Assembly: GCA_026120185.1 (NCBI GenBank)
Contig: JANUWF010001176.1
Location: forward strand, 5,589,501 to 5,653,500
Direction of reading: 5' to 3'
DNA from: Voacanga thouarsii
Taxonomy: Eukaryota > Streptophyta > Magnoliopsida > Gentianales > Apocynaceae
Length of the DNA stretch: 64,000 nt
A program made the translations under genes and the position numbers. The notes below the pieces were generated by a model, which had not been told where the DNA came from, did not search any database, and saw nothing but the letters and a program-made list of their open reading frames with translations. The number at the start of each line of letters is the position of its first letter. Position 1 is the stretch's first letter. Below are positions 53,976 through 64,000 of this stretch, one piece after another.

Positions 53976-55796
53976 CTCTTTGCTTGTCCTCAAGCAAAGT
54001 ATCAAAGACAAGCAGGAAAACACAAGGTTTCATCAATCACTCAATCAATTTCAAAACAATATCTTCAATGCTTCCTTCATTCAAGAACATAAAACACATG
54101 CTACTACATCTTTCACAACAAATGCAAGACTTGTGTAAGTAAATAATGACTTTGTAGAACCAGCTCAATTCTTAACAATATTCTCAAACCATTATAATGA
54201 ATTTTTAGTTCAAAAAGAATATGCATTCCATAAGCTTACTTTTCATATACTCTCTCTACTAATCCGAGACATATCAAGATTCTACTTATGTCAAGTAGGA
54301 CTTTCAAGCTTGTAATGTAGCTTATCAAACGAAGGATATAGGAAAATCAAATATCAAAGAAGCTGAGAGTTCACAAGAAAAGGATAAACAAAATGTATCA
54401 ATAATTTCCAAACTCTTCTTGCTCTCCTATTCCTAAAATCAATTAAACCCCATAACCTTATTTAGCAATTACAATGCAACTCAAGCAAATCTTACAATTT
54501 CACTCTTTTTCTTTTCTTCTTCTCATCTTTTCACTTCCTCCATCAACTCTTCTCTATTTCTCATAAGATCACTTGACTTTTCAGCAATGGTGTCAAGAAC
54601 TTGATATGAACTCAACTTTTACAGCTCAATCACCATTCCTCTTGTGATCTTTCTTATCTCTCTCAATTTTCTTTTTTTCTTTCTTTCACTCATCTTTTGT
54701 TTTTCACTACTGCTTTTCTTTTCTTTCTCAGTTTCTTTCTTTCTTCTCTTTCTTTTAGCAACTGTCTGTTTTTCTTTCTTGGTTTCAATCTCTTTTTTCT
54801 CTTTCTTCTCTTTCTTTTCTCTTTCCAGCTTAACACAACAATTGATACATGATTGAAAGTAATGAGTCATGATCTTTCTCCCTTTTATTCTCCCTCAACA
54901 TTCTCCTTCATATACTTTCATCCATCAAGAGCATAAAGATTTGGAAAATTATTCGAACTCTCAGAAACAAGCAATGGACAAAGTATGATAACGGGTTTTA
55001 AAGAAAGAAATCAACAATTTAGGCTCAATATAGGCACTAGGGATACTATAACAATAGGTAGGCTTGAAAAGCTCAAACTATCCAAAGAAGGCCTATTACC
55101 ATCATCCCTAAGTTAAATCATGACTGTCTTTCTTATTTCGCCTCAAGAGGTATTCAAGTAAGTTCTAGAATGCTCTATGAATTTTAGTAGAAAAATAGGT
55201 TTAAGAATAATGTAAAGCATTTGATCACGAACTACTTAGTCCAAGTGCGTGCAAAAAGTCATGCATAAGCCATAAATGATATAGAACATATGCTCTATAA
55301 TCCATCATCAAGTCATGTATTAAAAATATAGCTTGAAATCTCAAAGAAAATCAGAAAAAAATTTGATTTTTTTTTCACAAGAAGGATAAAGTATATAAGA
55401 ATGATGCATAGAAGAATTTTCAATCGAACCACTCCGCCATACTTAAACTGGACATTATCCTCAATGGCTAAATAAATAGAACAAGGAATAAATAATGCCA
55501 AGAGACCAAAAATATAAAGGACAAGAGATAAGAAAGACGATACTTCCATTCATTGTGCAATGTGTTGCACAAAAGCTGAATTCTTGAAGAACGAGGCATT
55601 TGCAAAGTATCTAAAAAAAGGAAAATACAAAAGTGCACAGCACACCAAAGCATAAAAACTAGAAAATAAAAATAAATAAAAAATAAAAAAAGAAAATAAT
55701 ACAATAAAGCAACAAAAAATTAAAAACTGACAACAAAAGACATTAAAAGATAAAAGAAAAACAAGAGTGATCGAGAAAGTGTGGACAATCAGTATC
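53976..55796 (-). other. ATH domain 1 non-coding region
   Basis: The 1.8 kb from the gag stop to the polypurine tract shows no pol-type motifs. It contains a pyrimidine-rich tract on the plus strand (54,640-54,835), which reads as a Lys/Glu-rich low-complexity ORF on the minus strand (54,619-54,870). From 54,026 to 54,563 it is identical to 58,570-59,107. A CAAAAAGTCATGCATAAGCC-type block (55,251) is also repeated (59,790). Confidence 0.75.
54619..54870 (-). other. Lys/Glu-rich low-complexity ORF, ATH domain 1
   Basis: The 83-codon minus-strand reading starts MTHYFQSCINCCVKLEREKK and continues with KEKKEIETKKEK-like repeats. Domain 2 has a counterpart (59,211-59,459) with the same frame kept across a small indel. 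The composition follows from a purine-rich tract, so protein coding is doubtful. No family is recognised. Confidence 0.25.
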
Positions 55797-56720
55797 AGTC
55801 CTCCTTCTCATCATCGTCATCATCAATATCATAAGCTAGTATGGAAGTTCCCTCACCACCATGTTGCCCGGAAGAATGCTGCTCAGCATCCACTTTGTGT
55901 ACTCCTAGCACACGAGCTCTTGACCTTGTAGTTCCCCAAGAATAGTTATTAGAAGCCAGATTTTCAATAAGATCAAATACATGTTCCGGGGTCTTATGAT
56001 TGATGGACCCCCTTGCAGAAGAGTCCACTACTTGACGTGTTACAAATGTGAGGCCATTAAAAAAGATGAGCATCTGTATTCTGAGCTCAAATCCGTGGTG
56101 TAGGCATTTTTTCAATATCTCCTTAAATCTCTCCCAACTTTCATATAATGGCTCATAATCTAATTGTTAGAAGGTAAAAATTTCATTCCTAAGTTTGGCT
56201 GTCCTAAATGAAGGGAAATATTTGGCTAGAAAATTTTTAACTTGGGCATTCCAAGTAATGGTGGAACCGGTAGGTAAAGATTTTAACTAAGATTTGGCTC
56301 TATCCCTCAAAGAAAAAGGAAAAAGTCTTAACTTTATGGCATCCTCAGAAACACCATTCCTCTTAAAATTATCACAAATCTCAAGAAAACGAGCTAAATG
56401 AGCATTGGGATATTCCTCAAGTAGCCCATCAAATTGAACCATGTTTTGAACCATCTAGATGATATTGGGCTTTATTTCAAAATTATTTGCATCCACCCTA
56501 GGCCTAGTAATACTCGAGTCTGTGCCCGAGATTGCAGGTTTCACAAAGTCATCCATAACCCTCCTATTCCTAGCATTGTTATTTTGAGCACCATCCATTT
56601 CGACGATCAAGTTCTTTTGGATTGTCCGGCGGATCTTTGATAGTGTTCTTTCGATTTCAGGGTCAAAATCGACTATCTCGCATTCGGCTTTTCGGGTGTT
56701 GTACCAAGGATAACACCTAA
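55797..56720 (-). pseudogene. ATH domain 1 gag
   Basis: The Athila-type Gag reading gives EIVDFDPEIERTLSKIRRTI, RRVMDDFVKPAISGTDSSIT and RPRVDANNFEIKPNII, then (after breaks) NGVSEDAIKLRLFPFSLRDR and AKS-stop-LKSLPTGST. From 56,115 it reads MKKCLHHGFELRIQMLIFFN, TRQVVDSSARGSINHKTPEH and LIENLASNNYSWGTTRSRAR, and ends in an acidic tail DIDDDDDEKED. Stops lie near 56,455, 56,290 and 56,165. The protein would form the particle coat. No zinc knuckle or pol follows. Confidence 0.88.
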
Positions 56721-56954
56721 AAAAAGAAAAAAAAAAGAAGGAAGTTAGATACAAAATTTGTAATTAAAACAAGATTAAGAGAATACAAAGTTAGTTAATA
56801 GAACATGGTTAAAGTTAGTAGGTTAGGTTATAAGGATATACACAAATACACAATATACAAAAGATAGCACCTTTTTTGCGAAATGAACAATTGTACATAT
56901 TTATATATTTACATGGTTAAATCCACTAAATCCAAGCTTTTATGCTATTGTTCC

Positions 56955-56972
56955 CGGCAATGGCATGAAAAA
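56955..56972 (-). other. ATH domain 1 primer-binding site, degenerate
   Basis: The minus strand reads TTTTTTCATGCCATTGCCGG next to LTR 2, against TTTTTGGCACCGTTGC in domain 2. Athila-type elements usually have a TGGCGCCGTTGCC-like site for tRNA-Asp, so this copy has decayed. Confidence 0.6.
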
Positions 56973-56975
56973 ACT

Positions 56976-58502
56976 TGATCTGTATTTATTTGGGTATAAA
57001 AATCATATAAAAAATAAGCACATTCCCAATCAACTTTAAATTAAAACGTTAATCCCAAATTACAGATACGATCAAGCGTACTCATCATTAACATAGCATA
57101 GGGTTCAAACGAGTGTCGATCCTCAAGGAACAAGTATGAATTAATCCCTTTTTTTTTTCATTGTTTAAGCAACTAAATAAAGTGAAAAGAAATAAAAATG
57201 AAAATAAAATAAAATAAAAATATATACATGTTAAGGATGGAGTATGTAACTCAAACCATTATTTTGACAAACATGATCTCAAAGTATCTAATCATTATCA
57301 TAACTAATTATTCTATTGGCATCATGAAGGAATAAAGTAGATTCACTTCTATGGTCAATCTATGAAATCACTATCGTCTAGATAAATTAGCATCACTTGG
57401 TCTGTCTCAACTAATTTATCCAAAAGACTCATTAAACACAATCATTGATTAAATTTCCTTGGTCTGGCAAATTTAAAGCATGAAATTAATCAATAAATCC
57501 TTAGTCTAGCAGACATCAATTAACCTTTAATTACTCAATCCTCAACAATTAACCCCTTTGGTCTAGCAAGTTAACAGCCAATAAATATGAAATTAATCAA
57601 TTGCACCCACCATCAACCTCTTTGGTCTAGCAAGTTAATGAAAAGAAACAACCAATTAATCTCGTAATAAGCCCAAGTAATTAAATACCAAGAAAAATAA
57701 TCAATTAATTAAAAGGTCAAATAACTCTAAATATCATGAATATTTAAAACAATGTCAAATTACAATAAAACAATTAATATATCATTGTTCAAAAAAAGAA
57801 AACAAAGTAAAAGAAAGCACTCATAGACAAGCCTCCTTCTTCATTTGAAAACCTTCTTGCGCAACCCTTCTTGAAATCCTCATTTGGTTTGAGTGATTTT
57901 CTATAATAATCTATGAATTCTCTCTTTTTCTCTTGTATTTTCCATCTATTTATAAGCTTAGGAAGTGCCTAAACTCGTTGGTATAATGTTCTTGGCCGAG
58001 TAGAAGTAGGAAGATACTAAAACTCCACAGATTATCAAAAACTGCGTGCAAAAATCAAAATCCCGTATTTTCCTTAAAGCACAACCGGCACCGCCTTGGC
58101 TACTGGAGCCGGCACCAGTTGTGTTCTATTTCTTCCGTTGTTCGCCGATTTTTCTCGATTTTAGCACAATATAGTCCAGAGTGTAATCGGAGCCGCCTTG
58201 GCTACTGGAGCCGGCGCCGGTTCTATTATGTTCTGGTCTTGTTTTAATAATTTTTTGTCGCTTTGAAGTTCGTGTCATTAGCATATGGCCGCTGCCAGTT
58301 CCTATGTCCTGGACGGTGCCTCCTTGGTTCTATTTTGTGACATTTTTGCTTCGTTCTACCCCTAAAATAAAAAATAATGAACAAAATACCTTTCCAAGGG
58401 TAAAATATCAAATATAAAGAAATATGACTAGTTACTGAACAAAATGTATCACGAAAGAGCCTCGAATGACTAGGAAAAACATGACTAATTTAGGCCCTAT
58501 CA
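56976..58502 (-). repeat. ATH LTR 2 (middle, shared)
   Basis: The plus strand starts TGATCTGTATTT (one change from TGATGCG) and ends GGCCCTATCA, 1,527 bp. It is flanked by the domain 1 PBS remnant on the left and by the domain 2 polypurine tract on the right, so it serves both domains. Confidence 0.92.
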
Positions 58503-60351
58503 TATTCCCCCACACTTAACTCTTTGCTTGTCCTCAAACAATGTATCAAAGACAAGTAGAAAAACATATGGTTTCATCAATCACTCAATCAATTTCAAAA
58601 CAATATCTTCAATGCTTCCTTCATTCAAGAACATAAAACACATGCTACTACATCTTTCACAACAAATGCAAGACTTGTGTAAGTAAATAATGACTTTGTA
58701 GAACCAGCTCAATTCTTAACAATATTCTCAAACCATTATAATGAATTTTTAGTTCAAAAAGAATATGCATTCCATAAGCTTACTTTTCATATACTCTCTC
58801 TACTAATCCGAGACATATCAAGATTCTACTTATGTCAAGTAGGACTTTCAAGCTTGTAATGTAGCTTATCAAACGAAGGATATAGGAAAATCAAATATCA
58901 AAGAAGCTGAGAGTTCACAAGAAAAGGATAAACAAAATGTATCAATAATTTCCAAACTCTTCTTGCTCTCCTATTCCTAAAATCAATTAAACCCCATAAC
59001 CTTATTTAGCAATTACAATGCAACTCAAGCAAATCTTACAATTTCACTCTTTTTCTTTTCTTCTTCTCATCTTTTCACTTCCTCCATCAACTCTTCTCTA
59101 TTTCTCACAAGATCACTTGACTTTTCAGCAATGGTGTCAAGAACTTGATATGAACTCAACTTTTACAGCTTAATCACCATTCCTCTTATCATCTTTCTTA
59201 TCTTTCTCTCTTAATTTTCTTTTTTCTTTCTTTCACTCATCTTTTGTTTTTCACTGCTACTTTTCTTTTCATTCTCAGTTTCTCTCTTTTTTTTAGCAAC
59301 TGTATGTTTTTCTTTCTTGGTTTCAATCTCTCTTTTCTCTTTCTTTTCTTTCTTTTCTCTTTCCAGCTCAACACAACTATTGATACATGACTGAAAGCAA
59401 CGAGTCATGATCTTTCGCCCTTTTATTCTCTCTCCACATTCTCCTTCATATACTTTCATCCGTTAAGAGCATAAAGATTTGAAAAATTATTCAAACTCTC
59501 AGAAATAAGCAATGGACAAAGTATGATAACAGGTTTTAAAGAAAGAAATCAACAATTTAGGCTCAAAATAGGCACTAGGGATACTATAAAAATAGGTAGG
59601 ATTGAAAAGCTCAAACTATCCAAAAAAGGCCTATTACCGTCATCCCTCAGTTAAATTATGACTGTCTTTCTTATTTCGCCTCAAGAGATATTCAAGTAAG
59701 TTCTAGAATACTCCATGAATTTTAGTCAAAAAAACAAGTTTAAGAACAATGTAAAGCATTTGATCACGAACTACTTAGTCCAAGTGCGTGCAAAAAGTCA
59801 TGCATAAGCCATAAATAACATAGAACATATGCTCTATAATCCATCAACAAGACATGCATTAAAAATACAGCTTGAAATCTCAAAGAAAATCAGAAAAAAT
59901 TTTGAAAATTTTGATTTTTTTTTTCACAAGAAGGATAAAGTATATAAGAATGATGCAAAGAAGAATTTTCAATCGAACCACTCCCCCACACTTAAACTGG
60001 ACATTATCCTTAATGGCCAAATAAATTGAACAAGGAATAAATAATGTAAAGAGACCAAAAATATAAAGGAGAAGAGATAAGAAAGTTGATACTTCCATTC
60101 ATTGTGCAATGCGTTGAACAAGAGCTGAATTCTTGAAGAACGAGGCATTTGCAAAGTACCTAAAAAAGGGAAAATACAAAAGAGTACACCAAAGCATAAA
60201 AACTAGAAAAGAAAAATAAATAAAAAATAAAAGAAAGAAAATAATACAATAAAGCAACAAAAAATTAAAAACTGACAACAAAAGACATTAAAAGATAAAA
60301 GAAAAACAAGAGTGATCGAGAAAGTGTAGATAATCAGCATCAGTCCTCATT

Positions 60352-60385
<34 letters not shown>

Positions 60386-60427
60386 ACATCTTCATCCGGT
60401 GTAGAAGTTCCCTCACAACCATGTTGC
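58503..60427 (-). other. ATH domain 2 non-coding region
   Basis: Counterpart of 53,959-55,796, with the polypurine tract AGTGTGGGGGAATA at its left end. It contains the identical 538-bp patch (58,570-59,107), the Lys/Glu-rich ORF counterpart (59,211-59,459) and no pol motifs. Its right end is the (ATC)n tract (60,348-60,384), which belongs to the gag C-terminus. Confidence 0.75.
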
Positions 60428-61262
60428 CTAGAAGAATGCTGCCGTAGCATCCACTTTGTGTACTCCTTGCAGACGAGCTCTAGACCTTATAGTTCCCCAA
60501 GAATAGTTATAAAAAGCCAGATTTTTAATAAGATCAAATACCTGTTCCGGGGTCTTATGATTGATGGAACCCCCTGCAAAAGAGTCCACCACTTGACGCG
60601 TAGCAAACGTGAGGCCATTCAAAATGATAAGCATTTGCATTCCGAGCTCAAATCCATGGTGTGGGCATTTTCTCAACATTTCTTTAAATCTCTCACAACT
60701 TTCATATAAGGGCATAGAATCTAATTTTTAGAAGGCAAATATTTCGTTCCTAAGTTTGGCTGTCCTAGCTGGAGGGAAATATTTGGCTAGAAATTTTTCA
60801 GCTAGGGCATTTCAAGTACTGGTGGAACCGGTAGGTAAAGACTTTAACCAAGATTTGGCTCTATCTCTCAAAGAAAAAGAAAAAAGTCTTAACTTTATGG
60901 CATCCTCAGAAACACCATTCATCTTAAAATTATCACAAATCTTAAGAAAATGAGCTAAATGAGCATTGGGATCTTCCTCAAGTAGCCCATCAAATGGAAC
61001 CATGTTTGGAACCATCTAGATGATATTAGGTTTTATTTCAAAATTATTTGCATCCATTCTAGGCCTAGTAATACTTGAGCCTATGTCCGAGATTGCAAGT
61101 TTCACAAAGTCATCCATAACACTCCTATTCCTAGCATTATTATTTTGAGCACCATCCATTTCGACGATCAAGTTCCTTTGGATTGTCCGGCGGATCTTTG
61201 ATAGTGTTCTTTCAATTTTATGGTCAAAATCGACTATCTCGTTTCCAAATTTTCGGTTCATG
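60340..61262 (-). pseudogene. ATH domain 2 gag
   Basis: The minus strand at 61,261 reads MNRKFGNEIVDFDHKIERTL, VEMDGAQNNNARNRSVMDDF and RPRMDANNFEIKPNII. From 61,015 it reads MVPFDGLLEEDPNAHLAHFL then DAIKLRLFSFSLRDRAKSWL, where the Trp lost in domain 1 is kept. From 60,715 it reads MPLYESCERFKEMLRKCPHH, VVDSFAGGSINHKTPEQVFD and LIKNLAFYNYSWGTIRSRAR. A frameshift near 60,445 displaces the acidic tail; the original frame would run into a long Asp stretch encoded by (ATC)n. Stops lie near 61,016 and 60,727. Confidence 0.88.
60348..60384. repeat. (ATC)n microsatellite in gag tail
   Basis: About 12 ATC units, read on the minus strand as Asp codons of the Gag C-terminus. Domain 1 has only about five scattered units at 55,806-55,830. 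Confidence 0.9.
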
Positions 61263-61512
61263 TACCAAGGATAACACCTAAAAAAAAAAAAAAAAGAAGC
61301 AAGTTAGATACAGAATTTGTAATTAAAACAACATTAAAAGAATACAAAGTTAGTTAATAGAACATAGTAAAGTTAGTAGGTTAGGTTACAAGGATATACA
61401 CAAATACACAATATACAAAAGATAGCACCTTTTTGCGAAAAGAACAATTGTACATATTTACATTTTTACATGGTTAAATCCACTAAATCCAAGCTTTCAT
61501 GCTATTGTTCCC

Positions 61513-61530
61513 TAGCAACGGTGCCAAAAA
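61513..61530 (-). other. ATH domain 2 primer-binding site
   Basis: The minus strand reads TTTTTGGCACCGTTGCTAGG just after LTR 3. It resembles the TGGCGCCGTTGCCGGGG site of Athila/Tat elements (tRNA-Asp type), with two or more changes. Confidence 0.75.
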
Positions 61531-61532
61531 CT

Positions 61533-63023
61533 TGATGCGTATTTATTTGGGTATAAAAATCATATAAAAAATAAGCACATTCCCAATCAAGTTTAAATTA
61601 AAACGTTAATGCCAAATTACACATATGAGCAAGCGTACTCATCATTAACATAGCATAGGGTTCAAACGAGTGTCGATCCTCAGGGAACAAGTATGAATTA
61701 ATCCATTTTCTTTCATTGTTTAACCAACTAAATAAAGTGAAAAGAAATAAAAAGGAAAATAAAATAAAATAAAAATATATACATGTTAAGGATGGAGAAT
61801 TATGTAACTCAAACTATTGTTTTGACAAACATGATCTCAAAGTACCTAATCATTACCATAACTAATTATTCTTTTGGCATCATGAAGGATTAAAGTAAAT
61901 TCACTTCTATGGTCAATCTATGAAATCACTATCGTCTAGATAAATTAGCATCACTTAGTCTGTCTCAACTAATTTACCTAAAAGACGCATTAAACACAAT
62001 CCTTGATTAAATTTCCTTGGTCTGGAAAGTTTAAAGCATGAAATTAATCAATGAATCTTTGGTCTAGCAGACATCAATTAACCTTTAATTACTCAATCCT
62101 CAGCAATTAAACCCCCTTGGTCTAGCAAGTTAACAGCCAATAAATATGAAATTAATCAATTGCACCCACCATCAACCTCTTTGGTCTAGCAAGTTAATGA
62201 AAAGAAACAATCAATTAATCTCGTAATAAGCCCAAGTAATTAAATACCAAGAAAAACAATCAATGATTCAAAAGATCAAATAACTCTAATTATCATGAAT
62301 ATCTAAAACAATGTTAAATTACAATAAAAATAATTAATATATCATTGTTGAAGAAAAAGAAAACAAAGTAAAAGAAAGCACTCATAGGCAAGCCTCATTA
62401 TTCCTTTGAAAATCTTCTTGCACCACCCTCCTTAAATTGAAGAATTCCTTATTTGGTTTGAGTGATTTTCTATGATAATCTATAAATTCTCTCTTTTTCT
62501 CTTGTGTTTTCATCTATTTATAGGCTTAGGAAGTGCCTAAACTCGTTGGTATAATGTTCTTGGCTGAGTAGAAGTTGGAAGATACTAAAACTCCACAGAT
62601 TACCAAAAATCGCATGCAAAAATCAAAATTTCGTCTTTACCTCAGAGCATAACCGGCGCCGGTTGTGTTCTGTTTCTTCTATTATTCACTGATTTTTTCT
62701 TGATTTCAGTACAATGTAGTCCAAAGTGTAGCCGGCGCCGCCTTGGCTACTAGAGCTGGCGCTGGTTCGGTTCTGTTCCGGTCTCGTTTCAACAATTTTT
62801 GATCGCTTCGAAGTTCGTGTCATCAGCATATGGCCGGTGCCGCCTTGGTTCTATTTTGCAACGTTTTTGCTTCATTTTATCCCTAAAATATGAAATAATG
62901 AACAAAATACCTTTCCAAGGGTAAAATCTCAAATATGAAGGAATATGACTAGTTATTGAATAAAATGTATCACAAAAGAATCTCAAATAACTAGAAAAAA
63001 TATGACTAATTTAGGCCCTAACA
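61533..63023 (-). repeat. ATH LTR 3
   Basis: The plus strand starts TGATGCGTATTT and ends GGCCCTAACA, 1,491 bp. It differs from LTRs 1 and 2 more than these differ from each other in several blocks, for example CAGCAATTAAACCCCCTTGG at 62,101 where they have CAACAATTAACCCCTTTGG. It keeps one of the two TTTGGTCTAGCAAGTTAA copies perfectly (62,189). Confidence 0.9.
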
Positions 63024-63028
63024 CTGAG

Positions 63029-63470
63029 CTAAGGGGCTGCCTGAGCCCGGCTGCAATTTGTAAGCCACGGCTGGGCCTAGGCACCAGCCTCGACTCCTTG
63101 CTTTCCGAGCCGCAGCTAACTTGGCTCGGCTCGTCTCGGCTCGGCTAGTCGTCTTCTTTAGTTGCTTTTTTTCCCTCTGCAAATTTTTCCAGAATCTTTT
63201 TGCAACATCTTCACGATCGATCCAAGATGGTTTCTTGTTACATTTTTCTCAAAAATGAACACCACCTCCACCTATACCCTCTCAAAGCGGATTTACACGA
63301 TTGCTAAACAAAGCAATAAAAATTTACAGAATTTCCTAAATCTCAATCGTGAGGTGTACAGAGCAATGTACCCATACCAAAATAGCGAAGGATCTCAAGC
63401 ATTCATAACAAATAATCTTGCCAATTTTGTTATCTAGCATGCATCATTGCTAAGCTATTCAAAGTTACTT
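63029..63470 (-). other. COP3-B leader, PBS-proximal part
   Basis: Continuation of the B leader on the far side of ATH. It starts GC-rich (CTCGGCTCG-type repeats at 63,123-63,147), then parallels 48,670-49,006; for example CACCTATACCCT occurs in both. No gene is seen. Confidence 0.75.
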
Positions 63471-63482
63471 GCTCTAATACCA
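63471..63482 (-). other. COP3-B primer-binding site
   Basis: The minus strand reads TGGTATTAGAGC, identical to that of domain A including the shared C-to-T change. Confidence 0.9.
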
Positions 63483-63484
63483 CT

Positions 63485-64000
63485 TGTTGCTATGAAAACA
63501 ATACAGGAAAAACCATGCATGTTCCATCAGTGGCGAAAACTAAACACAGAGGGCAGCGGAAAGGGGGAAAAAAAACAATACCTTTGTGCTTCATTTTACT
63601 CTTCACTCGTGAAGAAGATGATTGAACTACTGGAACGACTTCTTCTTTGGATGATGACTCCGGTTGAAATCCCGTGATCCATCTACTTTTTCTAGTTTGC
63701 ATGAATGCGAGCCCTTCTCAAGAACTCAGAATATTCCACCACCTATTTATTTACTTGTTGGTGAAACAATTTAGGCAAGGAAAAACTAGTCTCAAAAATA
63801 GTTTTTGATCATTTACTATTGATTAGAAAAATCAAGAAACAAAAAAAGAAAAGAAATGCACGAGAGAGAATAGGCAAAATAGAGCTTCTTTTTTTTTTTC
63901 TTCGTGTGTTTTCCCCTTGAAAAAAATAAACAAGACACATAACTCACTCTTAGATAACGAAAACACTAGGGTTATTGATTTTTCAAAATACCCGGAATCT
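63485..64000 (-). repeat. COP3 LTR 3, cut by window end
   Basis: The plus strand starts TGTTGCTATGAAAAC and continues parallel to LTR 1 (33,543-34,060), including CTCAGAATATTCCACC and the AAAAG-type A-rich tract. It is closer to LTR 1 than to LTR 2 in the first 400 bp. Confidence 0.9.

Larger units (their letters stand above)
52424..63023 (-). mobile_element. ATH: tandem gag-only Athila-type array, LTR-gag-LTR-gag-LTR
   Basis: Three LTRs (52,424-53,958; 56,976-58,502; 61,533-63,023) in one orientation enclose two internal domains of about 3.0 kb each. Each domain has a PBS-like site next to its right LTR, a gag gene of the Athila type and about 1.8 kb of non-coding sequence up to a purine tract. 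Neither has protease, RT or integrase. The array is flanked by CCGAG (52,419-52,423) and CTGAG (63,024-63,028), a 5-bp duplication with one C-to-T change at a CpG. It was therefore inserted as one element and expanded later, or inserted as an array. Confidence 0.88.
33543..64000 (-). mobile_element. COP3: tandem Ty1/copia array with three LTRs, runs off window
   Basis: Minus-strand order: LTR (63,485 onward), partial internal domain B (63,029-63,484 and 50,934-52,423), LTR (49,021-50,933), internal domain A (47,404-49,020 and 35,495-39,300) and LTR (33,543-35,494). Domain A is interrupted by COP4 and domain B by the ATH array. Domain A has leader, gag, protease, integrase, RT and RNase H, all broken. 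Domain B has only the leader and the gag start, joined directly to the middle LTR. Excluding insertions, LTR-A-LTR is about 9.3 kb. Confidence 0.85.

Noticed and set aside
55313..55704. Hydrophobic minus-strand ORFs suggesting an envelope-like membrane protein
   Set aside because: They come from AT-rich sequence (Phe/Leu/Tyr codons on the minus strand) in the ATH non-coding region. The counterpart in domain 2 has different limits and frames, and no start or stop is shared reliably.

Overview
The window looks like plant nuclear heterochromatin, probably from a eudicot. It is AT-rich, has no recognisable host gene, and is built almost wholly of nested, decayed transposable elements: Ty1/copia, Ty3/gypsy chromoviruses, Athila-type LTR elements, a CACTA (En/Spm) DNA transposon and an Ac/Ds-like hAT. 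Every retroelement ORF carries stops or frameshifts. The only long uninterrupted, family-assignable ORF is the BED-finger N-terminus of a hAT transposase.

Left half (1-33,542). A minus-strand copia remnant (COP1, 1-2,392) abuts a truncated LTR of a minus-strand chromovirus (GYP1, 2,393-14,946). GYP1 carries a 1,692-bp hAT insertion (HAT1, 7,709-9,400) with a perfect 8-bp target duplication. GYP1 sits in an Athila-type LTR (14,947-15,912). That LTR sits in a second, diverged chromovirus (GYP2, 15,913-26,341), which also carries another Athila LTR in its gag (20,052-21,643). GYP2 sits in the 3' half of a CACTA element (CAC1, 26,342-30,522), and CAC1 sits in a copia protease fragment (COP2, 30,523-30,976). 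An unassigned AT-rich LTR-like segment (30,977-31,901) and the start of a plus-strand GYP1-like LTR (GYP3, 31,902-33,542) follow.

Right half (33,543-64,000). This is a minus-strand copia array with three LTRs (COP3: 33,543-35,494, 49,021-50,933 and 63,485 to beyond the window). Its first internal domain holds degraded gag-PR-IN-RT-RNaseH and is split by a plus-strand copia (COP4, 39,301-47,398, TSD CTAAC). Its second internal domain keeps only the gag start and leader, and is split by a second three-LTR array: an Athila-type, gag-only element (ATH, 52,424-63,023) arranged LTR-gag-LTR-gag-LTR with a 5-bp target duplication (CCGAG/CTGAG).

Most noteworthy: (1) an acidic ORF between the primer-binding site and gag, shared by both chromoviruses; (2) two tandem three-LTR arrays, one inside the other, with a 538-bp identical patch between the two Athila internal domains; (3) a tRNA-like module in the LTRs of all three chromovirus copies; (4) a leader hairpin with a palindromic loop in COP3; (5) a fold-back duplication in COP4 gag. 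Identities and boundaries were judged by eye. No database search was made.
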